64,000 nt of DNA from Gnetum montanum (taxonomy: Eukaryota > Streptophyta > Gnetopsida > Gnetales > Gnetaceae): positions 279,626-343,625 of the forward strand of contig MNCI01020745.1 in the NCBI GenBank assembly GCA_015680685.1. The letters are read 5' to 3'. Every line of letters begins with the position of its first letter. The first letter of the stretch is position 1. Both the position numbers and the translations under genes were made by a program. Below are positions 22,020 through 32,225 of the stretch, in pieces. Under the pieces are notes generated by a model that was not told where the DNA came from, searched no databases, and saw nothing but the letters and a program-made list of their open reading frames with translations.

Positions 22020-24100
22020 TCTCTCCTACAATCGACCAAGTTGACTTACAACTATACCAACAATGGCTCTGATCAATAGTACATGAGGGTCTATGACCCC
22101 AAAGACCCTATCGTGATGGAATGTAGACAATCCCTTATACTTAGGGTTAAATTCTTAGGTTCTTAGCAATAAATGAAGAGCACTATAACTTCATTTACAC
22201 CAAGATCCAAGCTAGTATGATAATCCCATGAGTGTAAGTAGAAGACAAGAGGGAATTTGAATTCATTCATCGCAATAGGAAGAAGGATATTCCCTCCTCC
22301 TATGACCAAATACCTCTTAATGACATCTATGCTAGCATCATAGTCCTCCTTATTAATGTTGACAAAAATAACTGGAAGGCTACTTTCAATGGATAACTAA
22401 AGGAGGAAGATGAATTCAGGGTAGAGTCTAAGCCTAAGAACCTTTTGGAGAAACTCTTTCAACAAGGGACTTCCAAGACCATATTACCCACCTTGACCCC
22501 ATTCACCTTTTCTTCTAGACACGTCCCACCACCTTCGTCCCCACCTTACTCAACTATGTTTGGGCCCACACCAGTCATCACTACTCACTAAGCACAACCG
22601 GTATCACAGCCAACCACGTTTCATTTCTCCATGCCACTTGCCACTTAGCCTAGGTTAGTACGACTAACATTAGTGGTAGTTACTACTAATTCATTAGCTA
22701 GTCAAGTGGGGCCCAACATGGAACCTCAAGCAACCCAGGGGTCACGTATCCCATTTTTTCCATTTATGCCCCATATTCTAGCACAAACATCTTTCTCTTT
22801 ATTTGGCCCATAGACTATAGCCATGACACAACCTCTTCCCTCTATCTTACAGCCAATAGCGAGACCACAAGCCTTCCAACAAATACCACAACTATATGTG
22901 CAAACCCCACAGCCAATAGGAACATCACATAGCCTAGATTAGGCCTTCTAGATGATCTAGAACCTAATGGAGAAGTTGAAGAGGCTCAAGGTCTCTACTT
23001 CCCAAAGATGGATTTTTACCAAGATGATCTCATCAGTCCTGTAATCCCACCCTTGACACTTCCTCCTAGTGTTCCTATCCCTTAATTTAGTAAGTATAAT
23101 GAAGAAGGTGATTCCAATGCTCACCTTATAACCTTCTGATCAAAGTGCTTGTTGTTGCAACCTTGCTTGCACACTATCATGAGGGTTTTTCCTATGTCCT
23201 TGACTGGGAAAGCACTTGACTAGTACCATGCCTTATAGAGAGGATCTCTATCTTCTCTTCAAGACTTGATAGCCTAATTTGTTAACTGCTTCAAGTATAA
23301 GTTGAAGCTAGACACCATGCTTGACCAATTGATGAAGGTCAAGCAAGGACCCCTAGAACTAGTGTAGAAGTTCATCCAACGATGGAACAATTTTCTTAAT
23401 GAAATATTAGAGCCTATAGCTAAAACACACCTTTTAGTTATATTCAAGCGGATGGTTAATGACTTTATCAAGCTTAAGCTATACTATCTTGACCCATGGA
23501 TACTTAGTTAGGTGTTCTCCCAAACCAAGAACATAGAGGATGTCGCGAAAGCCAGTCATGACCCAACCTACGTGGCATCCAAAAATCAACACACACAAAG
23601 GGACAAAGAGAAGAATAAACAAAATAACATGATTGTAACAACAATGACCAAAGAGGCCAAGACCACTAACCAAGGGTTAAGTACCAACCCACCCAAAGCT
23701 CCTACTAATAACTGAGATAACTAGTCATCAACCTCTAGGGCCACTACATCAATAACAACTAGACCAAACTTTGAAAGGAAGGACAAGTCTAAAAGTACTA
23801 GGCTACCATTAAAAAAATCTAAGCTATTAGACCAACTACTGAAAAGTGGATGCATTCAATATAAGCAAATGCCCGAAGCTTCCTGAAAGAAGCATGATAG
23901 GCTATGTGAGATAGCCAAAGATCCTACTAGACCAACAAAAGATGACCCACAACTACCTAAATACTTTAAGTTAGACCACTTTTTCCACTATCGCCAACTA
24001 CCTGGTCATGACATAAACTTCTACTTGGCACTAAAGGATGACTTGCAGAAGATGATACATAAGGGAGAGCTAGTTTTAGATGCATCCAACCCTATTTGAT
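22020..24100 (+). pseudogene. Tat gag remnant (element C)
   Basis: A possible start is MSLLQSTKLTYNYTNNGSDQ at 22019, soon interrupted. The conserved gag core is readable at about 23085-23520: FSKYNEEGDSNAHLITF, MRVFPMSLTGKALD.YHAL, LKLDTMLDQLMKVKQGPLEL, FIQRWNNFLNEI. These match the retrotransposon gag fold (H-L..F, FP.SLTG.A..WY, Q...ES...F..RF). A Lys-rich stretch follows to 23715. The Gln/Pro-rich region 22500-22950 precedes the core. Stops are frequent. Confidence 0.75.
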
Positions 24101-25640
24101 CATAAAATCAATCAATACAGGTGTACAAGAACCCAATTAATGCTAATAATAGCCTTTATGTTATTTCAGCATTTGACATAGATGATAACTAGGTACCCAC
24201 AAGTGAACCATTTGTGATTCGGCTATCCCCTCATGATGAAAAGGCTTCTTCAGCTTCCACCAAATCAAGATCCCCCTTTGTCATGAGAGTACCACCATGA
24301 GTGCCTTTGAGGGAACCTTTTGTCATCAAGGTATCCCAGCCCACTATAACCCAACTAGCCATATCCCAACCAATCAACATAACCATGCAACAACCTCTTG
24401 TGATGGCCAATGCTATAGCCTATTCCTCACGACTAATGACCAACAACCAAAAGGATTCAACCAAGTATAGGAAGAAGCATAAGCAAAAGCATACAACAAG
24501 GGTGATAAGTAGGTTGAGGCATGGAAGGAAGCAGGCCCACCAAAGCCCACTCCCATATCATCTATGCCCATGACATCCTCTACCCAGCCTACCTCAACCA
24601 ACAAGCCATAGGAGAACCACAAAATCCAAAATTAGAAGAAAGAGAAGAGATCCCAATAGTAACAATCTAAAGCTGAAGTTCACATTTTGGGGTGCATGGA
24701 GGAAGTGAAGCACAACCAAGATGACAAGCCCATGGCCAATGATAAAAATTTTCTCATTGTGATAGAATAGGTTAAATAGTCCCTCAAATAAACAAAATAC
24801 AACTTTGAGCCTATACGACCTAAGCATGACTTCTACTACACATCGTGAAGCACTAGTTAAGATGTTGACTTCTATACCTATTAGTGAGGACATCCCTACT
24901 AACGAGGAATCCATCCATGTTATAATGGTTTGTTCTTCACTAAGGGAAAGGAAGTCAATGTCACTGGTGTTTAGTGATAGCAAGGTTAAGATCAACTCCA
25001 AAAATGGTGAAGTAACTAAGGCTTCCCTTTTCATCATGATTCATGTGGGGCAATGTAAGGTGCATTAGGTGCATGTAGATGATGGGGCTACAACAAATTT
25101 CATCCATGCACCATCATTGAACGATTATACTTGACTGAGCAGATAGAGCACACATCAACATCTACTCTCAAATCCTTCAAAAGATCAAGGGTTTTTGTCA
25201 AGGGGTCTATCTCCTTGGATTTTGTGACATTGCAGTAATTCCCCACAACCACAAATTTTTTAGTGGAGGGGACACCAAGGTTTAACCTTATCTTGGGAAG
25301 ATCTTGGTTGGCTTAGTTACAAGCTGTGTCCTCACCCATCCACCAAGAGATTCACCTTCCTTATGAGGGAGGTGAATTCATCATTCATGGTGATAACACG
25401 ATGGTCATGGCTATTAACAATGTGGACATAGAACAAGGGCCTAAAGTGGAGTTTCAAGAAGAAACTCCCAGTCACAAGATCGAGTGACGTAAGATAAAGT
25501 AGAAAGCCAATAATGAAAATGATGGGTAGTAGGATGTGTCATGGGATGAACTCCCTTTTAACATCATCAGTGAAGAATATGGTGAATACAAACTTGTGCA
25601 AAGTAGACCTTACACATTTTCTAATCTTTCAAAGATTATG
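24101..25640 (+). pseudogene. Tat gag-protease linker and aspartic protease remnant (element C)
   Basis: At 24805-25065 a frame reads YDLSMTSTTHREALVKML and FSDSKVKINSKNGE, which match the conserved linker before Tat protease (LLKTSPTHREAL-type). A stop separates it from VHVDDGATTNFIHAP (about 25070-25110), the protease active-site region with DDG where DGG/DSG is usual. Further on, ILGRSWLA-like text (usual LGRPWLH, near 25295) and a THQ..LP segment complete the protease. After about 25640 the match to Tat ends. No RT of C is present. Confidence 0.75.
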
Positions 25641-25689
25641 AAGAGTCTACACAAGTGAAGTACACCTTGACCCTTCCATCCCATGCCCT

Positions 25690-26700
25690 TATAACAATAT
25701 AACTATATGTACTAAATCAATCCATAGAAAGATTCTTTTTCTAATTAGAAATCCTTCTGATCAAATCCCAACACATACATCTTTTACCATACCTAAATCT
25801 TTAGATCCTCCTAAAGAGGACTTTGAGACCAGCTTGTGACGAATCTTCAAAGAGTTAGGAATTACTTATGATGTGAATAAAATTCTATGCAAAGCACCAC
25901 AACAAACCTCCAAGGTAGAAATACTAGAAATCCTTGATCCTCATGACAAAGGAAAACAACTTCAAGAAGATAAGGATGTTGTTGAGACAACCTTCTTATC
26001 AGACAAACCTTTAGGATATGAGTCTTTAAAACCTTATCCCCACATAGCTACAGTTAAGTATGATCATCAATATCACTATGCAAAGCGTGATTCCCTCCTA
26101 AATATTGGAATGAATACTAAAGAAGCTAATACCTCTACCAACTAAGATTTCAAATCAAAGATAGAGCAAGCACATCAACTCTTTCAAAAACTCTGTATAG
26201 AGCCTCCAATAAACACAATTAGACTCCAAAACTGCACTAATAGTAGGCTAAGTACTAGAATAGCTCAGATGTATACAAACCATCAAAACTTCTCAAAAAT
26301 ACATGAAAATTTTGAAAAAGTCACATAAAAAATAGGAGTTTAGAAAAACAATGGGTTTCAAAACAAACAAAGCAAAGTGCATCAAAACCTTTGCGTATAC
26401 TTACATCAGGAATACCTGACTATGGTACGAATGTAGATTCACCAAGTTCACAACAAAAGACCACACAAGCCACGGTATAGTAAGGAACAAAAGGAAAAAT
26501 CAAAGATTAATGCAAATGAAGAATCCTCTAGAGCCATGGTAATAGATTCAAGTGATAATAAAACGTGTCTAGATTCAAAAGAGGAAAATTTAATCAAAAA
26601 TCCTGAAGTCTATACATAGGCACAAGAAGAACATCCCCAAGCCTCAACTACAATGATTAGCAAGAGAGACCCTAAGTTTAGTATGGAAAATGCTCATTTG
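25690..26700 (+). pseudogene. Caulimovirid polyprotein, region upstream of the coat protein
   Basis: One frame is mostly open from about 25690 to 26145, with a stop near 25839. It is rich in Lys, Glu, Pro and Ser, with no domain I can name. It continues, frameshifted, as a Lys/Asn-rich stretch to 26700. By position it lies between the usual movement protein and coat protein. No 30K-type movement-protein motif was recognised. Confidence 0.5.
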
Positions 26701-26729
26701 CTAAAAGACAAGCTGTCATTGACAAAATA

Positions 26730-27560
26730 ATGATATTTATCAATAGACAAGTCATTCTTGATAAAAAGCTAGTAAAGCATGCCATACAAAACTATGTATT
26801 CAATTTCATCGATAACTTGTGCAGATTGTGGAATCAAATCAATGCAAACATAAAAAGAAAACTATTATTAGGATCCTCTATCTTATTTGTAAATGCTATT
26901 ACAAAAGAATTCTTAGGAAATAAGGATAATTATATAGATTTATGTAGAGACATGTATTTCACTACTAGATTAATGAAGATTCAAGATATCCATCCTTTCC
27001 TCGATCAAATGTAAGATTGATATTATAGGGGTAAATTAACACATGATAGGTCTACCAAAGAACACCTCTTGGGAGCCTTACCTTCACTCTTCAATGAAAA
27101 ATATCAACAAGAAATAAAATATAGAAATAGAACTCTAGATTATATGAGTTTAGTTATATTAGACAACTTATTGAAGATGTCAAACAAGAATTATGTCATG
27201 ATATAACTACTTAGTTAGTCATGAAACAAATTAACCATAAATTAGGCAAATCATTTTGTAGTAGTATTTGTCCAGAGGACCAAAGGAAGCCTCAAAAATG
27301 GAAAGCTAGAGAGAAATAGTCTTGTTGTACACAACCCCACCAACGATCCCATAGATTCAAAAGATCTTTTAAACAATGCTAGACATGGTAGCCTAAACCA
27401 CCTCAACATTCTCGTCCATTCTCAGGTATGTTTAAACATAGAAAACAAAAACTTCCCAAAGGAAGTGTTAAATGTTTTCTTTTCCAAGGAAACCACTTTG
27501 CTCAAAATTGTCCTAAGAAACATAAGCATTCCTGCCAAGTAAATTTTATTGAACATTATA
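26730..27560 (+). pseudogene. Caulimovirid coat-protein remnant with zinc finger
   Basis: The open part at 26730-27014 has the hydrophobic and basic pattern of a caulimovirid capsid, including a central Trp and a LGSSILFVNAITKEFLG block. After a stop it continues with LGALPSLFNEKY near 27070-27110. Towards the end a zinc-knuckle-like motif (27473-27511) reads CFLFQGNHFAQNC. The usual form is CX2CX4HX4C; here the second Cys is Phe. Lys/Arg-rich sequence before the finger fits nucleic-acid binding. Several stops separate these parts. Confidence 0.65.
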
Positions 27561-27586
27561 ATTTGTCTAAGTAGTATTACGATTTT

Positions 27587-27817
27587 ATGCTTGATACCAA
27601 TACAACTTTTGAGCTTGGTGATATTTACATAGAATCATATGAATACTTTGACGATTCTATGAGTGATCCCAAACCTTCTTTTTTAGATGGGAGAGGCGAT
27701 AGTGATGATGCTAATGTCCTCTACTCTGACGATGTTCTCTATTATCATATGAATCATAGTCAATGTTCTTTTAAGCATCCAGAACCACATAGGTCTCGAT
27801 CTTTAAGGTCCTCATGA
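27587..27817 (+). pseudogene. Acidic linker between coat protein and protease
   Basis: An open frame of 76 codons, continuous with the zinc-finger frame except for a stop just before it, is rich in Asp and Glu (YEYFDDSMSDPKPSFLDG, DSDDANVLYSDDV). It then becomes His/Arg/Ser-rich. Acidic regions flank the coat protein in caulimovirids, but I cannot assign a function. Confidence 0.45.
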
Positions 27818-28161
27818 TCAACAACTATCTTAGATGAAGAAGAAGAACAACCCTTTGACACTAGTTCTATTGATCCTGTAGAAAGAGACCATACCTACAA
27901 GATCATAAAATAACTACAAAAGTTAGAAAATCAACTAGTAGAATAATCCATAGATGACATCAACAAAATCATGTCATTAAAAAGACATAAAAGATAAACA
28001 TAAAGAAATAGAAGAAAAAAGGTATTTTATTGAAGAATAGTGGTTCAAATATTCAAAACCCAACCACAAGAATCACAACTAGAGTTAGAGCCAACAGAGC
28101 TAGAAAAATCAAGTAATAAACATGAAACAATCCCTAACAAAATCCATTACTAGACAAATCT

Positions 28162-28640
28162 TTGATGAGAACTCAAAGAATTGCTCAATCAAGGAGATAC
28201 ATACAATGGGCATCTGATAAACTTGCTAAATTAGAGAAAATTGAGGAAAGCTTTCAACAGCAAAAATATCAAGAAGAATCTCAAGCTATGCCTATTAGTT
28301 TAGTTAATAATAATAGGTTAACAACTTTGCCAATATATACATTTATGATAAAATTAGATGGATTTAACCCTTATCCTATCAATGCTCTTATTGACAGTGG
28401 TGCAAAAGATCATTAGCTAGATGGAATATAATCCCATCTCATTGTTGGAAATGAAAAGAAAAAACGTATGTTACCTTCAATACTCAAAAGGTACCAATGG
28501 AATTCAAAGCCAAAATTTGTATAAAAACCTCTAAAGGTAAAATGCTTAAATTAGATGTTTGCCACTATGAAATAAGATCATATAATCTTTTAATAGGTAC
28601 TGATAATTTAGAAATCCTAGAACCTTATAAAATAGAAAAA
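28162..28640 (+). pseudogene. Caulimovirid aspartic protease remnant
   Basis: The frame at 28162-28416 ends with ALIDSGAKDH, where DSG is the retropepsin active site. After a stop and frameshift, LLIGTDNLEILEPYKI (about 28585-28635) matches the second conserved protease block of the family. The linker before it carries Gln-rich helical sequence. The protease would cleave the polyprotein; this copy cannot, being split. Confidence 0.7.
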
Positions 28641-28959
28641 TTTATGTTTTACTAGCAAATAATAAGTTTTATAGGCAGAGCTCATACAAAAGTAGGTTCC
28701 AAAAAGATAGAGAACCTAAGCTAGGAAAAACAAAATGGATAGTCAATAGTGTTTAAAGGCTCAAAGGCCAATTTGAATAGATATAGAAAAATATGCTAAA
28801 ATTAGCTAGTGACAATTCCACAATATTCAAAAACAAAAAAGAACATTGGTATAGCATTGATCTAAAAGAAAATATAAAGATAAACTCTAAAGCACATCAT
28901 ATTGGAATGCCTCCATCTTTAAAAACTAAATGCAACAAAAAATCTAGACATTTCTAGAT

Positions 28960-29590
28960 AAGAAATTGATATAATCAAGTACTAGCATGTTCTCATGTGT
29001 AGTGTTCTACAAGTTGAGCAAGTACGAGGGAAAAAGAGATATGTAGTTAATTATAAGCCTCTTAATGATCTCATTAAACCAATATAACACTCTATACCAA
29101 ATAAAGATGACCTCTTCCAAAGTCTACTACCTATGAATATATATTCTAAATTTGATCTAAAATCTAGTTTCTAGTAAATACAAGTTCATCCACAAGATCG
29201 ATGGAAGATAGCCTTCACCATACTAGGTGGTCTTTTTGAATGGATTGTCTTACCTTTTGGAATTAAGAAAGCACCTTCAATATTCCAACAATGTATGAAC
29301 AAGATTTTTGAACAATATCCCTTTATTATGGTATACATCGACAACATACTAGTAGTGGGCAAAAAACCTCAACAACACCTAGAGGATTTAGAGGTTTTTC
29401 GAAGAATCATTGATGAAAATGACCTAGTACTTTCACCTACAAAAATGAAAATAGCAAAGAATAACATTGAATTTGTAGGACCACAAATTACTCAAGGAAC
29501 TATAGCCCTCCAAAATCACATACTTGAGTCTATCAAAACCTTCATGATGAGCTCAAAGATAACACTCAACTTCAAAGGTTCTTGGGATGC
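28960..29590 (+). pseudogene. Caulimovirid reverse transcriptase remnant, YIDD box changed
   Basis: Visible RT blocks: RGKKRYVVNYKPLND (about 29020-29065), YSKFDLKSSF (about 29145-29175), then FEWIVLPFGIKKAPSIFQQ (29237-29293). The FEW-V-PFG-K-APS form is characteristic of Caulimoviridae. The catalytic box at 29333-29344 reads YIDN, so the second Asp is lost. The block LSPTKMKIAKNNIEFVG and the GTIALQNHI segment after it are also caulimovirid-like. Stops lie at about 29085 and 29173. Confidence 0.85.
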
Positions 29591-29759
29591 ATTAATTATA
29601 TTTCAGAATTTTATAAGAATCTTGCTTAGGATAGAAAAGGCCTACATCCACCTCCATGGTCTCCAAAACACACAAAAATTGTCTCTCACATTAAACAGCA
29701 ATGTTCCAACCTACCAAAACTTCAACTTCCTTCAAATGGAAAACTCATTATAGAGACAA

Positions 29760-30133
29760 ATGTCTCTTTTGAATTTTGGGGAGTAGCTCTAAAAGAAGAA
29801 AAAGATAATGTGATAAGAATTCGCAAGTACACCTTAGGAAAATTCAATGAGTCACAACAAAACCATCATAGCACGCACAAGAAGCTCTTAGCCATCATTA
29901 AGGGAATTGAAAACTTCATATTGTTTCTTCAAAACCAACATTTCATAATAAGAAGCATTCTGAAACATTTTGAAAAATATTTAAGTCTTAAGGCATTAAA
30001 TAAAGTAGCTCATACTAGATTAATTAGATGGCCTTTATTTTTAGCAAATTTCGATTTCAATACTGAATATATTGATGGCAAGAAGAATAATCTTGCCGAT
30101 TTCCTGACCAAAGAGTTTCAACTCTCTATGTAA
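29760..30133 (+). pseudogene. Caulimovirid RNase H remnant, polyprotein C-terminus
   Basis: An open frame of 107 codons from 29810 includes QQNHHSTHKKLLAIIKGIEN (the helix with the second RNase H acidic site, here HKK for EKE). It ends with RLIRWPLFLANFDFNTEYID and a LADFLTKEF block before the stop at 30131-30133. The RLIRW..W....F and N-ADFLT-EF pattern is typical of caulimovirid RNase H ends. An AATAAA is at about 30172. Confidence 0.85.
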
Positions 30134-30239
30134 TTAGTAATGCTTTTATTGTCTTTTGTACATAGAACTTTTAATAAATGACAGTTGGATACTAAGATCT
30201 TCTAGACAACTCCAAGCCTGCTGAACAAGGGAGTATTAC

Positions 30240-30976
30240 ATGCCTACTCTTGAACAAACACAAGTGCTAGAATCCCATGAAAAAAGTTTTCAAACCTTCA
30301 CTAGCTTTATTGATAGTATTAATGGTGTTTCCCTTCAGTTTGACATTATTTCCAAAGTTTTCACATCTCATTGTGGAGCTCGTCCATATATTTATCTACA
30401 AACCCATTAGAGCTTTGCCACCTTAACTAGCCTTCTAACTCCTACCTATTGGCCTGGCCTTACTACCAGCAAAGTCCTTATCACGTGTATACAATAGATC
30501 TCAACCCATGAGGATCTACAGCTGAACCCAATGAAACATTTTGGACATGGTGAGCAAAATTTGGGCATACGCCTGTTCATTACCCTACATCCTATCCTAG
30601 GCACTTTTTCAATCGGTGTAATGAATATCATGGAGATTATCTTCTCTATGGAAATGCTCAAACCAAAGATTTGCACTTCATGGAGATGGGAGTGACGCCT
30701 GTCTACTATCTGGTCTCTTGCATCAATAAAAGGATCAACTAGCAAAATTCTTGGGGAGAAGCTTTTTACCAAGATATCTTCACCAACAATCCTATTGATA
30801 TCCAACATCATTGCTTAAAACATGGAATCAACCCCAGTAGCCTCAATCTCCACACAATGGACTCTAGAATAGTTCAATTTCGAAATAATGGAGGGTATCA
30901 AAAGACATTCTATCTTACAAGAGAACCTTTTTCTTCTCACGAACTGTATTGGGATTTTGATAATGGTTCTGAATAA
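30240..30976 (+). pseudogene. Second reading frame of the caulimovirid, function unknown
   Basis: An ATG at 30240, 107 bp after the polyprotein stop, opens a frame of 55 codons (MPTLEQTQVLES start). After a stop the reading moves to another frame, which is largely open from about 30515 to the TAA at 30974-30976, with three stops. The later part is rich in aromatic residues and His, with HFFNRCNEYHGDYLLYGNA and PFSSHELYWDFDNGSE as readable pieces. Florendovirus-type genomes have a second frame of unknown function here, so I read it as that gene. I recognise no enzymatic motif. Confidence 0.55.
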
Positions 30977-30998
30977 TGCTTGTCTCCCACTAGTAACT

Positions 30999-31006
30999 AT
31001 AAAAGT
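30999..31006 (+). promoter_or_regulatory. Candidate caulimovirid TATA box
   Basis: TATAAAAG lies 23 bp after the end of the second reading frame. In caulimovirids the pregenomic RNA promoter lies in the intergenic region after the last gene, so the place is right. Sequence after it (to about 31080) contains short GGTCTTCTCAAATAGGTTTAGACC-like inverted bits. Confidence 0.45.
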
Positions 31007-31079
31007 AGATCTACAATATCGTGTACAGTAAAAGTTTGCTATGTAAAGGTCTTCTCAAATAGGTTTAGACCTTTACGTG

Positions 31080-31740
31080 GCCAATAACAATAGTTTTCAA
31101 GGCCCTATCGACAAGGACGAGGCCCTTGCATCAACTCTTGAGACCCCTTTGAATTCTTTCAAGACCCCCTCAATTATAAGTGCTTTCAAAACCACATGAT
31201 TAGTAATACTTTACATTTTGATTCATGTTAACAATATTCATTGTAGAATTTAAAATGACAACTATTGGTGACCTTAGCTAAAAAGTATGATTTCTGTAGT
31301 CTGTAAGAAATTAAAGTAGGGGTAGGGTAATGAACATGATTTTTCTTTGGGAATTTTATAGAATTATTAATTATTAATGAAGTTTAGGAGGATTCAATTT
31401 TACTATTAATTTTTCATCTTTAAAATGGAATCTTAATGACTTAATGCTCAAGAGAGATGTTTTAATGCCTCAAAAGAGAATATAGTTAAAAAGAATTCCC
31501 TTTCAAAAATAATAATTAAATAATATAACTAGAAACATTCTTCATTTTCAACACTAATAAAAATCAAAATAAAAAGAAGTATTAGGGGACTCCTAAACAT
31601 TTGGATGAATTTCTTACGTAGATGTTGTAACTAGGATTTTTTAGAAATTTTGGTTGTCTAATTTTGCTAACAAGATTTCAAGTTAGTCTTGGACATCATG
31701 GCTCTATGTAACGGGTAGATACATTACTCATATTATCTTT
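31080..31740. other. No gene recognised
   Basis: AT-rich sequence without a domain, RNA gene or clear repeat. The right end of the caulimovirid may lie anywhere in its first 150 bp. Confidence 0.5.
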
Positions 31741-31749
31741 GAATTTTAC

Positions 31750-32225
31750 TATAATTATGATGAAAAATCGTGACTGAATGAGTTTAGAACTATAGTGATG
31801 GAAAATGAGGTCACTGTTACTTTAGAAGATCTAAGGTCATTATTAAGCATATAGACTGTAGGCAAAATCAATTGACAAGGTAAAATCACACATCAAATAA
31901 AGAAAGCCCTTACCAAATAGCTCTTAAATTGCATATACACTAGTGATGGAAGGGTTAAGATCAATAAGAATGTTCATTATGTAGCTTTCTTAGCAAGAAT
32001 TATAACCGTGAACTTGCTACCTATTTCCAAGAAACAATTAGGAATTAGCACAGCAACAATAAGGTTTTACAATGCCTATGTTAATAAAAGGATCATCAAT
32101 GTTCTAGAAGCCAATTTTAGTAGGATGAAGAATGTCAAACAATTCCATGGAAAAGTAGGCCCTACCTTTATTATATTAATTTGCTCTTGTTACAAAAAGA
32201 ATTTAGGTTGGAAATGATATCCAAA
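31750..32225 (+). pseudogene. Possible plant-mobile-domain-like remnant
   Basis: A frame near 31770-31860 reads LNEFRTIVMENEVTVTLEDL, resembling the TITLEDV motif of plant mobile domain proteins. It continues through stops with FLARIITVNLLPISKKQLGI (about 31987-32050) and an open part to 32217. Such domains occur both in host proteins and in transposons. The match is one short motif plus general character, so other origins are possible. No start, promoter or intron signal is clear. Confidence 0.25.

Larger units (their letters stand above)
25690..31010 (+). mobile_element. Endogenous caulimovirid (pararetrovirus), 5'-truncated and inactive
   Basis: An integrated copy of a Caulimoviridae genome lies on the plus strand: coat-protein region with zinc finger, aspartic protease, RT, RNase H, then a second reading frame and a TATA box. 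There is no integrase and no LTR, which together with the RT and RNase H motifs separates it from the Ty3/gypsy elements around it. The polyprotein is broken by many stops and frameshifts. No movement-protein domain is recognised, and the left end joins Tat element C sequence at 25640-25690, so the 5' part is lost. Layout (one polyprotein plus a second frame downstream) resembles florendovirus-like endogenous elements; genus is uncertain. Confidence 0.82.

Noticed and set aside
24301-24573. 90-codon frame as a host gene
   Set aside because: Basic low-complexity part of the gag-protease linker in element C.
24594-25037. 147-codon minus-strand frame
   Set aside because: It is the antisense shadow of the Tat gag-protease linker on the plus strand (24805-25065).
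30446-30811. 121-codon minus-strand frame
   Set aside because: Antisense of the second caulimovirid frame, which reads as coding on the plus strand.
25690-31010. Functional integrated virus
   Set aside because: Stops, frameshifts, altered YIDD box and missing 5' part exclude a functional genome.
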